Assembly: GCF_900636545.1 (NCBI RefSeq)
Contig: NZ_LR134290.1
Location: forward strand, 3,038,001-3,102,000
From: Pseudomonas mendocina
Lineage (GTDB): Bacteria; Pseudomonadota; Gammaproteobacteria; Pseudomonadales; Pseudomonadaceae
Direction: 5' to 3'
DNA: 64,000 bases
Both the position numbers and the translations under genes were made by a program. The notes below the pieces were generated by a model. The model ran no database searches. It was not told where the DNA came from and worked only from the letters and a program-made list of their open reading frames with translations. Positions 7,824 to 16,461 of the stretch are shown here, one piece after another. Each line of letters begins with the position of its first letter. The stretch's first letter is position 1.

Positions 7824-9278
7824 ATGGCCTTGCCGACGCTGCGCATAATCGGTTTCATCATCGGCATATTCCTGATTACCCTGGCGGTGAGCATGGCCAT
7901 TCCCATGCTGACCCTGCTGATCTTCGAACACCCGGAAGATCTCAATGCGTTTCTCTGGTCCAGCCTGATCACCCTGGTCGCCGGCCTCGCGCTGGTGATT
8001 CCTGGCCGCCCGGAGAACGCTCAGCTACGCCCACGTGACATGTATCTGCTGACGACGGGCAGCTGGACCCTGGTTTGCGGCTTCGCCGCCCTGCCGCTGA
8101 TGCTGATCGCCCATATCAGCTACACGGACGCCATGTTCGAGACCATGTCCGGCATCACCACCACCGGCTCGACCGTGCTGACCGGCCTGGACACCATGTC
8201 CCCGGGGATCCTGATCTGGCGCTCGATGCTGCATTGGCTGGGCGGTATCGGCTTCATCGGCATGGCGGTGGCGATTCTGCCGTTGCTGCGCGTCGGTGGC
8301 ATGCGCCTGTTCCAGACCGAATCATCGGACTGGGGCGAGAAGGTCATGCCGCGCTCGCACATGGCCGCCAAGTACCTGTTGCTGATCTACGTCGCCCTGA
8401 CTCTGCTCGGCTTCCTGGCGTTCTGGGCCTCGGGCATGAGCCCTTTCGATGCCATCAACCATTCCATGGCATCGATTTCCACCGGCGGCTTCTCCACCTC
8501 CGACGCGTCCCTGGCGCACTGGCCACAACCGGCCGTGCACTGGACGGCCGTGGTGCTGATGCTGCTCGGTGGCATGCCGTTCATGCTCTATGTCGCCTTC
8601 GTCCGCGGCAATCGCCAGGCGCTGTTCAAGGATCATCAGGTTCGCGGCTTCATCGGTTTTCTGTTGCTGACCTGGCTGGTGTTCGGTACCTGGCTGTGGA
8701 TCAACTCGGACTACACCTGGCTCGACGCCTTTCGCATCGTGGCGGTGAACGTCACCTCGGTGGTCACCACCACCGGCTTCGCCCTGGGCGACTACACCAC
8801 CTGGGGTAGCTTCGCCGTGCTGCTGTTCTTCTACCTGACCTTTGTCGGCGGCTGCTCCGGCTCCACCGCTGGCGGCTTGAAGATATTCCGTTTCCAGGTC
8901 GCTTACGTGCTACTCAAGGCCAACCTGATGCAGCTGGTGCACCCACGCGCGGTGATCAAGCAGCAGTACAACAACCACAACCTGGACGAAGAGATCGTCC
9001 GCTCGATGATCACCTTCTCCTTCTTCTTCACCATCACCATCGGTGTGCTGGCTCTGGCCCTGACGTTGGTCGGCCTGGACTGGGTCACCGCACTGACCGG
9101 TGCTGCCACCGCAGTGTGCAACGTCGGCCCGGGCCTCGGTCCGATCATCGGCCCGGCAGGTAACTTCGCCAGCCTGCCGGACTCGGCCAAGTGGTTACTC
9201 AGCGCGGGCATGCTGCTCGGCCGCCTGGAAATTCTGACCGTGCTGGTGCTGGTCACCCGCAGCTTCTGGAAACACTGA
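7824..9278 (+). CDS. trkH: TrkH-family potassium uptake protein, copy 1
   Basis: This 484-residue membrane subunit of the Trk K+ uptake system normally works with cytosolic TrkA. Four pore loops carry the selectivity glycines: G-I-T-T-T-G-S-T (about 109-116), I-S-T-G-G-F-S-T (about 219-226), V-T-T-T-G-F-A-L-G (about 315-323) and G-G-C-S-G-S-T-A-G-G (about 342-351). Ten or more hydrophobic helices surround them. It is followed three bases later by a second full-length copy. No trkA lies in the window. Confidence 0.92.
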   Translation: MALPTLRIIGFIIGIFLITLAVSMAIPMLTLLIFEHPEDLNAFLWSSLITLVAGLALVIPGRPENAQLRPRDMYLLTTGSWTLVCGFAALPLMLIAHISYTDAMFETMSGITTTGSTVLTGLDTMSPGILIWRSMLHWLGGIGFIGMAVAILPLLRVGGMRLFQTESSDWGEKVMPRSHMAAKYLLLIYVALTLLGFLAFWASGMSPFDAINHSMASISTGGFSTSDASLAHWPQPAVHWTAVVLMLLGGMPFMLYVAFVRGNRQALFKDHQVRGFIGFLLLTWLVFGTWLWINSDYTWLDAFRIVAVNVTSVVTTTGFALGDYTTWGSFAVLLFFYLTFVGGCSGSTAGGLKIFRFQVAYVLLKANLMQLVHPRAVIKQQYNNHNLDEEIVRSMITFSFFFTITIGVLALALTLVGLDWVTALTGAATAVCNVGPGLGPIIGPAGNFASLPDSAKWLLSAGMLLGRLEILTVLVLVTRSFWKH

Positions 9279-9281
9279 CCG

Positions 9282-10736
9282 ATGCCCATCGCCAGCCTGC
9301 GCATCCTCGCCTTCATCAACGGCATCTTCCTCGTCACCCTGGCGCTGAGCATGCTCGTGCCGGTAATCACCCTGCTGATCTTCGAGCAGCCGCAGAAGAT
9401 CAATGCCTTTCTCTGGTCCAGCCTGATCACCGCGCTCGTCGGCATCACCATGATCGCTCAGGGCAGGCCGCAGCAAACGCAACTGCGCCCGCGCGATATG
9501 TACATGCTGACCGTGTCGAGCTGGGTGATGGTGTCGGTCTTCGCAGCCTTGCCGTTCATATTCGCCGAACGCGCCAGCATCACCGATGCCTACTTCGAGA
9601 GCATGTCCGGCATCACCGCTACCGGCGCCACGGTGTTCAGCGGCCTCGACGACATGTCGCCCGGCACCCTGATCTGGCGTTCGCTGCTGCACTGGCTGGG
9701 AGGCATCGGCTTCATCGGCATGGCCGTGGCGATCCTGCCGATCCTGCGCATCGGCGGCATGCGCCTGTTCCAGACCGAGTCCTCGGACCGCTCGGAGAAG
9801 GTCATGCCGCGCTCGCACATGGTCGCCAAGTACATGGTGCTGGCCTATCTCGGCCTCAGCAGCCTCGCCGTACTGGCCTTCTGGCTGGCGGGGATGGGGC
9901 TGTTCGACTCGATAAACCACGCCATGTCGGCCATCGCTACCGGTGGTTTCTCCACGTCGGACGCCTCATTGGGCAAATGGCAGGCACCGGCCATTCACTG
10001 GGTCGCCATCGTGGTGATGGTGCTCGGCAGCCTGCCCTTCGTGCTTTACGTCAGCGCCCTGCGCGGCAATTACCGGGCGCTGCTGCGCGACGCTCAGGTG
10101 CAGGGGTTTCTGCTGTTGCTGGTAAGCAGCTGGTTCGTGCTGGCCGGCTGGAAATGGCTGACCACCGACCTCTATTGGCTCGATGCACTGCGCCTGGTCG
10201 CGGTAAACATCACCTCGATCATGACCACCACAGGCTTCGCCGTGGGCGACTACCACCTGTGGGGCCCGTTCGCCAGCATGATGTTCTTCTACCTGGGCTT
10301 CGTCGGCGGCTGCTCCGGCTCCACTGCCGGGGGCCTGAAAATTTTCCGTTTTCAGGTCGCCTACATCCTGCTCAAGGCCAACCTCAAGCAGCTCATCCAC
10401 CCGCGTGCGGTCATCAAGCAGCAGTACAATCGCCACCGGCTGGATGAGGATATCGTTCGCTCGATCCTCGCCTTCGCCTTCTTCTACACCATCACCATCG
10501 CCGCTCTGGCGCTGGGTGTCGCCATGTGCGGGGTGGACTGGATCACCGCACTGACCGGCGCAGCGGCCATGGTGTCCGGCGTTGGCCCGGGTATGGGCGA
10601 GATGGTCGGCCCGGCCGGCAATTACGCCACCATCCCCGACCTGGCCAAGTGGCTACTGAGCTTCGGCATGCTGCTCGGGCGCCTGGAGATCCTCACCGTT
10701 CTGGTGCTGTTGTTCCCGGCCTTCTGGCGCCACTGA
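9282..10736 (+). CDS. TrkH-family potassium uptake protein, copy 2 (tandem paralogue)
   Basis: This 484-residue TrkH is the same length as its neighbour and collinear with it throughout, clearly a tandem duplication that has diverged at many positions. The pore glycines are kept, but filter neighbours differ: G-I-T-A-T-G-A-T in loop 1 and I-A-T-G-G-F-S-T in loop 2, against T-T-T-G and I-S-T-G in copy 1. Loops 3 and 4 are nearly identical. Only three bases separate the copies, so they are translated from one mRNA. They could form homodimers or a heterodimer with altered K+/Na+ behaviour; this is inference. Confidence 0.9.
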   Translation: MPIASLRILAFINGIFLVTLALSMLVPVITLLIFEQPQKINAFLWSSLITALVGITMIAQGRPQQTQLRPRDMYMLTVSSWVMVSVFAALPFIFAERASITDAYFESMSGITATGATVFSGLDDMSPGTLIWRSLLHWLGGIGFIGMAVAILPILRIGGMRLFQTESSDRSEKVMPRSHMVAKYMVLAYLGLSSLAVLAFWLAGMGLFDSINHAMSAIATGGFSTSDASLGKWQAPAIHWVAIVVMVLGSLPFVLYVSALRGNYRALLRDAQVQGFLLLLVSSWFVLAGWKWLTTDLYWLDALRLVAVNITSIMTTTGFAVGDYHLWGPFASMMFFYLGFVGGCSGSTAGGLKIFRFQVAYILLKANLKQLIHPRAVIKQQYNRHRLDEDIVRSILAFAFFYTITIAALALGVAMCGVDWITALTGAAAMVSGVGPGMGEMVGPAGNYATIPDLAKWLLSFGMLLGRLEILTVLVLLFPAFWRH

Positions 10737-10745
10737 GCACCCGCG

Positions 10746-11756
10746 CTACGCAAGGCCGCGACGGCTGCGATATTCGCCGGGTGTTTCGCCGAACCAGCGG
10801 CGAAAGGCTCGGAAGAAGTTGCTCGGATCGGCAAACCCCAGCAAGTAGGCGACCTCCAGCAGGGTCAGGTCGACCTGCCCAAGGTACTGCTCAGCCAGCT
10901 CCCGACGGGTATCGTCGAGCAGTTGCTGATAGCTGGTGCCTTCTTCCTGCAAGCGCCGTTGCAGTGTGCGTTGCGACAAATGCAGCGTCTGCGCCACCAC
11001 CTCGCGCCGCGGCTCGCCTTGTGGCAACAGGCGGCACAGCACCTGGCGCGCCTGATGGGTGACACGACTGCTGCAGAAACGCGCCAGGTACTCGCCGGCG
11101 AAACGATCATGCAGTTGCGCCAGCGCCTCATTGGCACTGGGCAATGGAGCCTCGAGGTCGGCGCGCTCAAAGATCAGCCCATAGTGCTCGGCATTGAACT
11201 TCAGCGGCGCCTGGAACACCTGCTGATAAGGCGCCAGATCAGCGGGTGCAGGACCTTGCATGCGAATCTCGCGCGGGCGCATGGGTTTGCCGGTCATCCA
11301 GCGGCAGAACGCCAGACAGTAGGCCAGCGACGCTTCGGCGCTCTGCCGAGCCGGCGGCAGGCGGTCACCATGAATGGCCAGGGTCAGGGCATAGCCGTCG
11401 GGCTGTGCCAGGAAATTCAGATCCGCGCCCTCACCGATAATGCGCTGGTAGCGCACCAGACGAGTGAAGCCGTCACGCAGATTGCGACTGGACATCAGCG
11501 CGTAACCCACCACATGGAAGGACGCCGGGCGCACCACCTGCGCCATGTTCAGACCGATCGCCGGGTTGCCCGACAGCGCCACCGCGCGCTGCCACAGGCG
11601 AGTCATGCCATCCTGCGGGAAGCGCGCGTCGGGATCGTTCAGTGCGGCGTAATCCATCTCCAGTTCGGCGAACAGGCTGGCGCAGTCTACGCCGCCCAGT
11701 TCCAGCGCCTGCACGATGGCCAATGCCCAGTTGGAAGAGGTGGTTCTTTCACTCAT
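10746..11756 (-). CDS. AraC-family transcriptional regulator (OruR/arabinose-binding-like)
   Basis: This 336-residue regulator has an N-terminal PF12625-type ligand domain (about 10-200). A C-terminal double helix-turn-helix follows, including L-H-L-S-Q-R-T-L-Q-R-R-L-Q-E-E-G and the final G-F-A-D-P-S-N-F-F-R-A-F-R-R-W-F. The start at 11756 was preferred over an in-frame ATG at 11789; neither has a strong ribosome site. It is divergent from the DUF962 and HD-domain genes, separated by 129 bases, so those two are its likely targets. It converges on the trkH pair with nine bases between stops. The inducer is unknown. Confidence 0.85.
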   Translation of the reverse strand: MSERTTSSNWALAIVQALELGGVDCASLFAELEMDYAALNDPDARFPQDGMTRLWQRAVALSGNPAIGLNMAQVVRPASFHVVGYALMSSRNLRDGFTRLVRYQRIIGEGADLNFLAQPDGYALTLAIHGDRLPPARQSAEASLAYCLAFCRWMTGKPMRPREIRMQGPAPADLAPYQQVFQAPLKFNAEHYGLIFERADLEAPLPSANEALAQLHDRFAGEYLARFCSSRVTHQARQVLCRLLPQGEPRREVVAQTLHLSQRTLQRRLQEEGTSYQQLLDDTRRELAEQYLGQVDLTLLEVAYLLGFADPSNFFRAFRRWFGETPGEYRSRRGLA

Positions 11757-11885
11757 CGTCTTGTTCTTATGATCAATCAGCAAGGCCATGGTTGGCGGCG
11801 CAAGGATACTAGACTGGCACCTTAAGTCAGTGGCCTACGGAGACAGCGCATTTACACTGACAGTGACAATAACAGGAGGTGCGCC

Positions 11886-12203
11886 ATGACCGCCCAGACC
11901 ACCGAACGCTACCAGAGCTTTGCCGAGTTCTACCCCTACTACCTGCAGGAGCACAGCAATCCGGTATGCCGCCGCCTGCACTACGTTGGCAGCCTGCTGG
12001 TGCTGGCGATCCTCGCCTATGCCCTGCTTACCCAACAATGGCTGTGGCTGCTGGCGATGCCGTTGGCTGGCTACGGCTTCGCCTGGGTCGGCCACTTCAT
12101 GTTCGAGAAGAACCGCCCCGCCACCTTCGACTACCCGCTGTACAGCCTGATGGGCGACTGGGTGATGCTCAAGGATGCCTTTACCGGCCGTATCCGTTTC
12201 TAA
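11886..12203 (+). CDS. DUF962 / Mpo1-like membrane protein
   Basis: This 105-residue protein of the DUF962 (YGL010w) family has conserved F-Y-P-Y-Y-L-Q-E-H at about 15-23 and R-R-L-H-Y-V-G at 29-35. Two hydrophobic segments follow, with G-H-F-M-F-E-K-N-R-P-A at about 69-79. Yeast Mpo1 is an Fe(II)-dependent dioxygenase acting on 2-hydroxy fatty acids at the ER; the conserved histidines here match its metal-binding pattern. A lipid-oxidation role is plausible but untested in bacteria. AGGAGG lies six bases before the ATG. It is followed by an HD-domain gene after 41 bases. Confidence 0.85.
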   Translation: MTAQTTERYQSFAEFYPYYLQEHSNPVCRRLHYVGSLLVLAILAYALLTQQWLWLLAMPLAGYGFAWVGHFMFEKNRPATFDYPLYSLMGDWVMLKDAFTGRIRF

Positions 12204-12244
12204 GAACCTCGCTGCTCACGCTGAAAACAAGAACGAGAACAACC

Positions 12245-12826
12245 ATGAATAGCCGAGCCCGCTTCACCCATATGCAGGATGGCCAGGCCGAAGACTGGGC
12301 CATCATCGCCCAGGACTTCGCCGCCTATGCCGCCCAGCTACCCGCACGTATCCTCGACCACCTGCGTCTGCTCGATGGCGACTTCGGCGGCTTTCCGGTC
12401 GACCGCCTTACCCACTCACTGCAAACGGCTACCCGCGCTCATCGCGACGGTCAAGACGAGGAATACGTGATCTGCGCGCTGCTGCACGACATCGGCGACA
12501 CCCTCGGCAGTTACAACCACCCGGACATCGCGGCAGCCATCCTCAAGCCCTTCGTCAGCGCCGAGAACCTCTGGATGGTGGAGAAACACGGCATTTTCCA
12601 GGGCTATTACTTTTTCCATCACCTGGGCATGGATCGTCACCTGCGCGAGCAGTTCAAGGATCACCCGCAATACCAGGCGACCATCGACTTCTGCGCCAAG
12701 TATGACGCTGCGGCCTTCGACCCGGATTACCAAAGCCTGCCGCTGAGTTTTTTCGAGCCCATGCTGCAGCGCGTCTTCGCCCGACCGAAGAATTCCATCT
12801 ACCTGGCTGCCATGGACAGCGCCTGA
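12245..12826 (+). CDS. HD-domain protein (PhnZ/MIOX-like branch possible)
   Basis: This 193-residue protein has H57 in L-T-H-S-L-Q-T-A and H81-D82 in A-L-L-H-D-I-G-D, and further histidines at H-G-I-F-Q-G-Y-Y-F-F-H-H. It starts with an acidic E-D-W segment. The layout (one compact HD domain with extra metal-ligand histidines, no nucleotide-binding domain) resembles the PhnZ-type mixed-valent di-iron oxygenases as well as plain HD phosphohydrolases, so the reaction is uncertain. Its position after the Mpo1-like gene and opposite an AraC regulator suggests a small oxidative catabolic unit. Confidence 0.75.
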   Translation: MNSRARFTHMQDGQAEDWAIIAQDFAAYAAQLPARILDHLRLLDGDFGGFPVDRLTHSLQTATRAHRDGQDEEYVICALLHDIGDTLGSYNHPDIAAAILKPFVSAENLWMVEKHGIFQGYYFFHHLGMDRHLREQFKDHPQYQATIDFCAKYDAAAFDPDYQSLPLSFFEPMLQRVFARPKNSIYLAAMDSA

Positions 12827-12983
12827 CCGCTGGCCACTGTTACGCCACCGTTCGGCGGCCGTGCTTGGCTGGCCGCCACCCCTTGGTTATGATCCCCGCC
12901 CAACGAGCCTCTGGCTCAGGTCTTGCAGACCAGTCAGGCGTCCAGCAGAGACGCCAGAAATCCAGCAGGGACAGTTCCAGCAG

Positions 12984-14372
12984 ATGAAGCCAGCAACCAC
13001 CAGTCGCGCCAACGGGCTGCCGACGCCGCCGTTGCGTGAATACTATTCGCGCGTGCTGGCCTATATCGCCACGGCCGCCAGCATCGCCGCCGGCACCTAC
13101 GTGGGCTTCTTCGCCTACGACATCCTGTGGATGGTGCCCTACGCCCTGCTCTATCCCCATCTGGCGCACAATCTCAGCCGCCGTTTCAAACGCGACTATC
13201 CGCAGCAGACCGACCTGGCCCTGCTATTCGTCGACGCCCTGCACGCAGGCGCGTCCTGCGTGCTGCTGAGCTTCTCCGTCGTACCCAGCCTGATGTTCCT
13301 GCTGATCCTGTGTTTCAGCGCCCTGGTCATCGGTGGGCTGCGTTATCTGGGCCTGTCACTGCTGGTGGCCGGCAGCGGCACGGCACTGTGCGCTGCGCTG
13401 GTGAATGTGCAACCCAATCCGCAAACCCCGACACTGGTAGCGCTGGTCAGCATCCTCTTTACCACCCTGTACATCTGCATCACCGCGTACTTCGTCAACC
13501 AGCAGGGCCTGCGCCTGGCGCAGGTGCGCAGCGAGATCAAGCGCGAGCAGGAAAAGGCCGCGCGCCTGGCGCGCAACCTGGCCAAATACCTGTCCCCGCA
13601 GGTGTGGGAGTCGATCTTCACCGGCAAGAAGAGCGTGCGTCTGGAGACTCAGCGCAAGAAGCTCACGGTGTTCTTCTCCGATATCAAGGGTTTCACCGAG
13701 CTGTCGGAGGAGCTGGAGGCTGAGGCGCTGACCGACCTGCTCAACACCTACCTCAACGAAATGTCGAAGATCTGCCTGAAATACGGCGGCACCATCGACA
13801 AGTTCATCGGCGACTCGGTGATGGTGTTCTTCGGCGACCCCAGCAGCAACGGCGCTAGAAAAGACGCGGTCGCGGCGGTTTCCATGGCCATCGCCATGCG
13901 CAAGCACATGAAGGTGCTGCGCCAGCAGTGGCGCGCCCAGGGCATCACCAAGCCGCTGGAAATCCGCATGGGCCTCAACACCGGCTATTGCACCGTGGGC
14001 AACTTCGGCGCCGACACGCGCATGGACTACACCATCATCGGCCGCGACGTGAACCTCGCCAGCCGTCTGGAAAGCGCCGCCGAGTCTGGCGAGATCCTGA
14101 TTTCCCACGAGACCTATTCGCTGGTCAAGGACGTGATCATGTGTCGCGACAAGGGCCAGATAAGCGTCAAGGGCTTCACCCGCCCCGTGCAGATCTACCA
14201 GGTGGTGGATTTCCGCCGCGATCTGGGCGCCACCTCCAGTTACGTCGAGCACGAGCTACCGGGCTTCTCCATGTACCTGGACACCAACGGCATCCAGAAC
14301 TTCGACAAGGAACGAGTGATCCAGGCGCTCAACCAGGCTGCCGAGAAGCTGCGCGACAAGGTCATTCTCTGA
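12984..14372 (+). CDS. cyaB: Membrane-bound class III adenylate cyclase CyaB (MASE2 domain)
   Basis: This 462-residue cyclase is close to the 463 residues of P. aeruginosa CyaB. An N-terminal MASE2 membrane domain with about six helices (24-172) is followed by a short coiled coil and a class III cyclase domain. Metal-binding aspartates are D233 (F-F-S-D-I-K-G-F-T) and D277 (F-I-G-D-S-V-M). Later come D-Y-T-I-I-G and N-L-A-S-R-L-E-S. CyaB makes the cAMP that activates Vfr and virulence or pilus genes in P. aeruginosa. The start at 12984 gives the full MASE2 domain. The frame is open further upstream, but that part is not conserved-looking. Confidence 0.92.
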   Translation: MKPATTSRANGLPTPPLREYYSRVLAYIATAASIAAGTYVGFFAYDILWMVPYALLYPHLAHNLSRRFKRDYPQQTDLALLFVDALHAGASCVLLSFSVVPSLMFLLILCFSALVIGGLRYLGLSLLVAGSGTALCAALVNVQPNPQTPTLVALVSILFTTLYICITAYFVNQQGLRLAQVRSEIKREQEKAARLARNLAKYLSPQVWESIFTGKKSVRLETQRKKLTVFFSDIKGFTELSEELEAEALTDLLNTYLNEMSKICLKYGGTIDKFIGDSVMVFFGDPSSNGARKDAVAAVSMAIAMRKHMKVLRQQWRAQGITKPLEIRMGLNTGYCTVGNFGADTRMDYTIIGRDVNLASRLESAAESGEILISHETYSLVKDVIMCRDKGQISVKGFTRPVQIYQVVDFRRDLGATSSYVEHELPGFSMYLDTNGIQNFDKERVIQALNQAAEKLRDKVIL

Positions 14373-14392
14373 GCGAATAACCTAGAGCGCTT

Positions 14393-14460
14393 CGCGGCTG
14401 AAGCCGCTCCTACATGACTTAGGTCGGCACTGGCATGAACGTAGGAGCGGCTTCAGCCGC
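14393..14460. repeat. Inverted REP pair between cyaB and agt
   Basis: CGCGGCTGAAGCCGCTCCTA (14393-14412) is answered by TAGGAGCGGCTTCAGCCGC (14442-14460) in opposite orientation with 29 bases between. This is the classic Pseudomonas REP core arranged tail to tail. It lies at the convergence of cyaB and agt and is followed by seven A's, so it may also terminate leftward or rightward transcripts. Confidence 0.85.
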
Positions 14461-14471
14461 AAAAAAACAGA

Positions 14472-15512
14472 CTACAGCGCGCTATCTGGCAACACCTCAG
14501 TCACGACCACCGGCTCGCCATCGATCAGAGGCTGCAAGGCCAAAAACTCCAACGCCGAAGCACGCCAGGACTGCGCCGCAGCCAGCTCGGCACAACGCCC
14601 TCGATCCAGCTCCAGCGCCGCCAGGCAGGCACTGCGCAGATCCTCGTCCATTACCCCGCTCAGCCCTTGCAGCAGCACATCCAGCGGCCCGGCCACCGGT
14701 AAGGCCGCTACCGGTGTACCACAAGCCAGCGCCTCCAGCATCACCAGCCCGTAGGTATCGGTACGTGAGGGGAAAACCAGCACCGAGGCATCCTGGTAGC
14801 TCTCAGCCAATGCCTGGCCGTGGCGATAACCGAGAAAACGCACCTGCGGATACTGCCGTTGCAGCGTCTCGCGCTGCGGACCATTGCCGACCACGCGTTT
14901 CTCTCCGGGCAGATCGAGATCGAGAAAGGCCTGCAGATTCTTTTCCGCAGCGATACGTCCGACATAGAGAAACACCGGCCGCACACACCGTTGGCGCGCC
15001 GGGTCCGGGCGGAACAGACGCGTATCGACACCCTTGCGCCATAGCTGCAGCCTTCGCAGCCCCCAGCCGGCGAACTCCTCGCGCAGGCGTTCGGTGGTCA
15101 CCAGTACCGCCTGACTGCGACGGTGAAAGGCGCGCAGATAGGCGTATCCCCAGCGCGGCGAGATCCACGGCCAGCGAGTGCTGACGTATTCGGGGAAGCG
15201 CGTGTGGATAGCCGTGGAGAAGGCCAGGCCACGCTTGACCAGCCAGCGTCGAGCTGCCCAGCCCAAGGGGCCTTCCGTGGCCAGATGAACGCAGTCGGGA
15301 CGAAAGTCGCGAATCGCACCGCCCACTCGCCAGAGATCCCATACCAACGGAATCTCCGGGTAGGTTGGACAGGGCACAGCTCGAAAATCCGCAGGTGACA
15401 GCAGCTTGACCTGATGCCCCAGCGCGCTCAGCTCGGCGGCCAGTGCCGCCAGGCTGGTGACCACGCCGTTGACCTGTGGTGACCAGGCGTCCGAGACGAT
15501 CAGTATCCTCAT
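14472..15512 (-). CDS. Glycosyltransferase Agt-like (GT4/GT1, DAG glycosylation)
   Basis: This 346-residue GT-B glycosyltransferase has N-terminal W-S-P-Q-V-N-G-V-V and a C-terminal donor domain with F-L-Y-V-G-R-I-A-A-E-K-N. Its EX7E-type motif is a variant: D-T-Y-G-L-V-M-L-E, with Asp in place of the first Glu. Partnered with a PlcP-like phosphoesterase (ATGA overlap, 15509-15512) behind a PHO box, it fits the Agt enzyme that glycosylates the diacylglycerol PlcP releases, as described for P. aeruginosa and marine bacteria under phosphate starvation. The sugar transferred (glucose or glucuronate) cannot be read from sequence. Confidence 0.82.
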   Translation of the reverse strand: MRILIVSDAWSPQVNGVVTSLAALAAELSALGHQVKLLSPADFRAVPCPTYPEIPLVWDLWRVGGAIRDFRPDCVHLATEGPLGWAARRWLVKRGLAFSTAIHTRFPEYVSTRWPWISPRWGYAYLRAFHRRSQAVLVTTERLREEFAGWGLRRLQLWRKGVDTRLFRPDPARQRCVRPVFLYVGRIAAEKNLQAFLDLDLPGEKRVVGNGPQRETLQRQYPQVRFLGYRHGQALAESYQDASVLVFPSRTDTYGLVMLEALACGTPVAALPVAGPLDVLLQGLSGVMDEDLRSACLAALELDRGRCAELAAAQSWRASALEFLALQPLIDGEPVVVTEVLPDSAL

Positions 15513-16327
15513 GCGCCGGTCTCAAGGGCGATGGCCTGCTCCTCGCTGGCCAGTCGCGCCTGCGCTTCAGCCAGGCGATAGAGCTCGATCTGCCCGTCCC
15601 AGTGTTCGATCAGCGCCGTGCAGGATTCCACCCAATCACCGCAGTTCATGTATTCCACGCCACTGACCTGACGAATTTCCGCGTGGTGGATGTGGCCACA
15701 GACCACGCCCTGTAGGCCACGCTTGACGCATTCGTGGGCGATGGCTTCCTCGAAGTCGCTGATGAAGTTCACCGCGGTCTTGACCTTGTGCTTGAGATAC
15801 GCCGACAGCGACCAGTAACCATAGCCCCAGCGGCTGCGCCAGTGGTTGAGCCAGCGGTTGAGGGTCAGGGTGAATTCGTAAGCTGAATCTCCCAGGAAGG
15901 CCAACCAGCGGTGGTAGCGGGTGATCACATCGAACTGGTCGCCATGGATCACCAGCAACTGGCGTCCATCGGCCGTGACGTGCACCGCTTCGTCGACCAA
16001 CTGGATGTTGCCCAGTAGCAGGCTGGAGTAGCGACGGAGGAATTCGTCGTGGTTGCCGGTCACGTAGATCACCTCGGTGCCGCGCTTGCTCATGGTCAGC
16101 AGGCGGCGGATCACGTTGGTGTGCGCCTGTGGCCAGTAGATGCCACCGCGCAGTTTCCAGCCATCGATGATGTCGCCCACCAGGTAGATGCGGTCGGCAT
16201 GGTAGCGCTTGAGAAACGCCGCCAGATGCTCCGCCTGACAGTCACGCGTGCCGAGGTGCACGTCGGAAATCCACAGGGTACGGACACGTTGCTTGCGGCT
16301 GGGCTTGGCGAGCTGGGCGCTGGTCAT
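15509..16327 (-). CDS. plcP: PlcP-type metallophosphoesterase (phospholipid remodelling)
   Basis: This 272-residue calcineurin-like phosphoesterase has D22-x-H24 (W-I-S-D-V-H-L-G), G-D-I-I-D-G-W, G-N-H-D-E, V-I-H-G-D-Q-F-D and G-H-I-H-H-A-E, the full metal-binding set. Such proteins are often labelled UDP-2,3-diacylglucosamine pyrophosphatase, but pairing with an Agt-like glycosyltransferase and a PHO box points to PlcP, which cleaves phosphatidylglycerol or PE to diacylglycerol when phosphate is scarce. The ATG at 16327 has GGAGG seven bases upstream; an upstream in-frame ATG is rejected because the PHO box lies between. It is translationally coupled to agt. Confidence 0.85.
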   Translation of the reverse strand: MTSAQLAKPSRKQRVRTLWISDVHLGTRDCQAEHLAAFLKRYHADRIYLVGDIIDGWKLRGGIYWPQAHTNVIRRLLTMSKRGTEVIYVTGNHDEFLRRYSSLLLGNIQLVDEAVHVTADGRQLLVIHGDQFDVITRYHRWLAFLGDSAYEFTLTLNRWLNHWRSRWGYGYWSLSAYLKHKVKTAVNFISDFEEAIAHECVKRGLQGVVCGHIHHAEIRQVSGVEYMNCGDWVESCTALIEHWDGQIELYRLAEAQARLASEEQAIALETGA

Positions 16328-16369
16328 GGGCGGCCTCCGGCTGGGTTTAGACGAGCTTGAGGCGTTGCG

Positions 16370-16387
16370 GTGAAAGGCATGTGACAG
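16370..16387 (-). promoter_or_regulatory. PHO box upstream of plcP-agt
   Basis: On the minus strand two 7-mers, CTGTCAC and CTTTCAC, are separated by ATGC. This gives the 11-base period of a PhoB box (consensus CTGTCAT-N4-CTGTCAT or -CAC), with one mismatch in the second unit. It ends 43 bases before the plcP start. Phosphate-starvation control by PhoB is inferred and fits the lipid-remodelling role of the operon. Confidence 0.7.
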
Positions 16388-16461
16388 GCAAAAGACCGTT
16401 CGATGACGCAGCATCATCGCCAGCCAGGCATTACACTGCCGCCGCTACCGAGGAAATCGTC

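Noticed and set aside
14393..14460. REP pair considered as an insertion-sequence end
   Set aside because: No transposase, target duplication or IS-length segment is attached; the core matches known Pseudomonas REP sequences.
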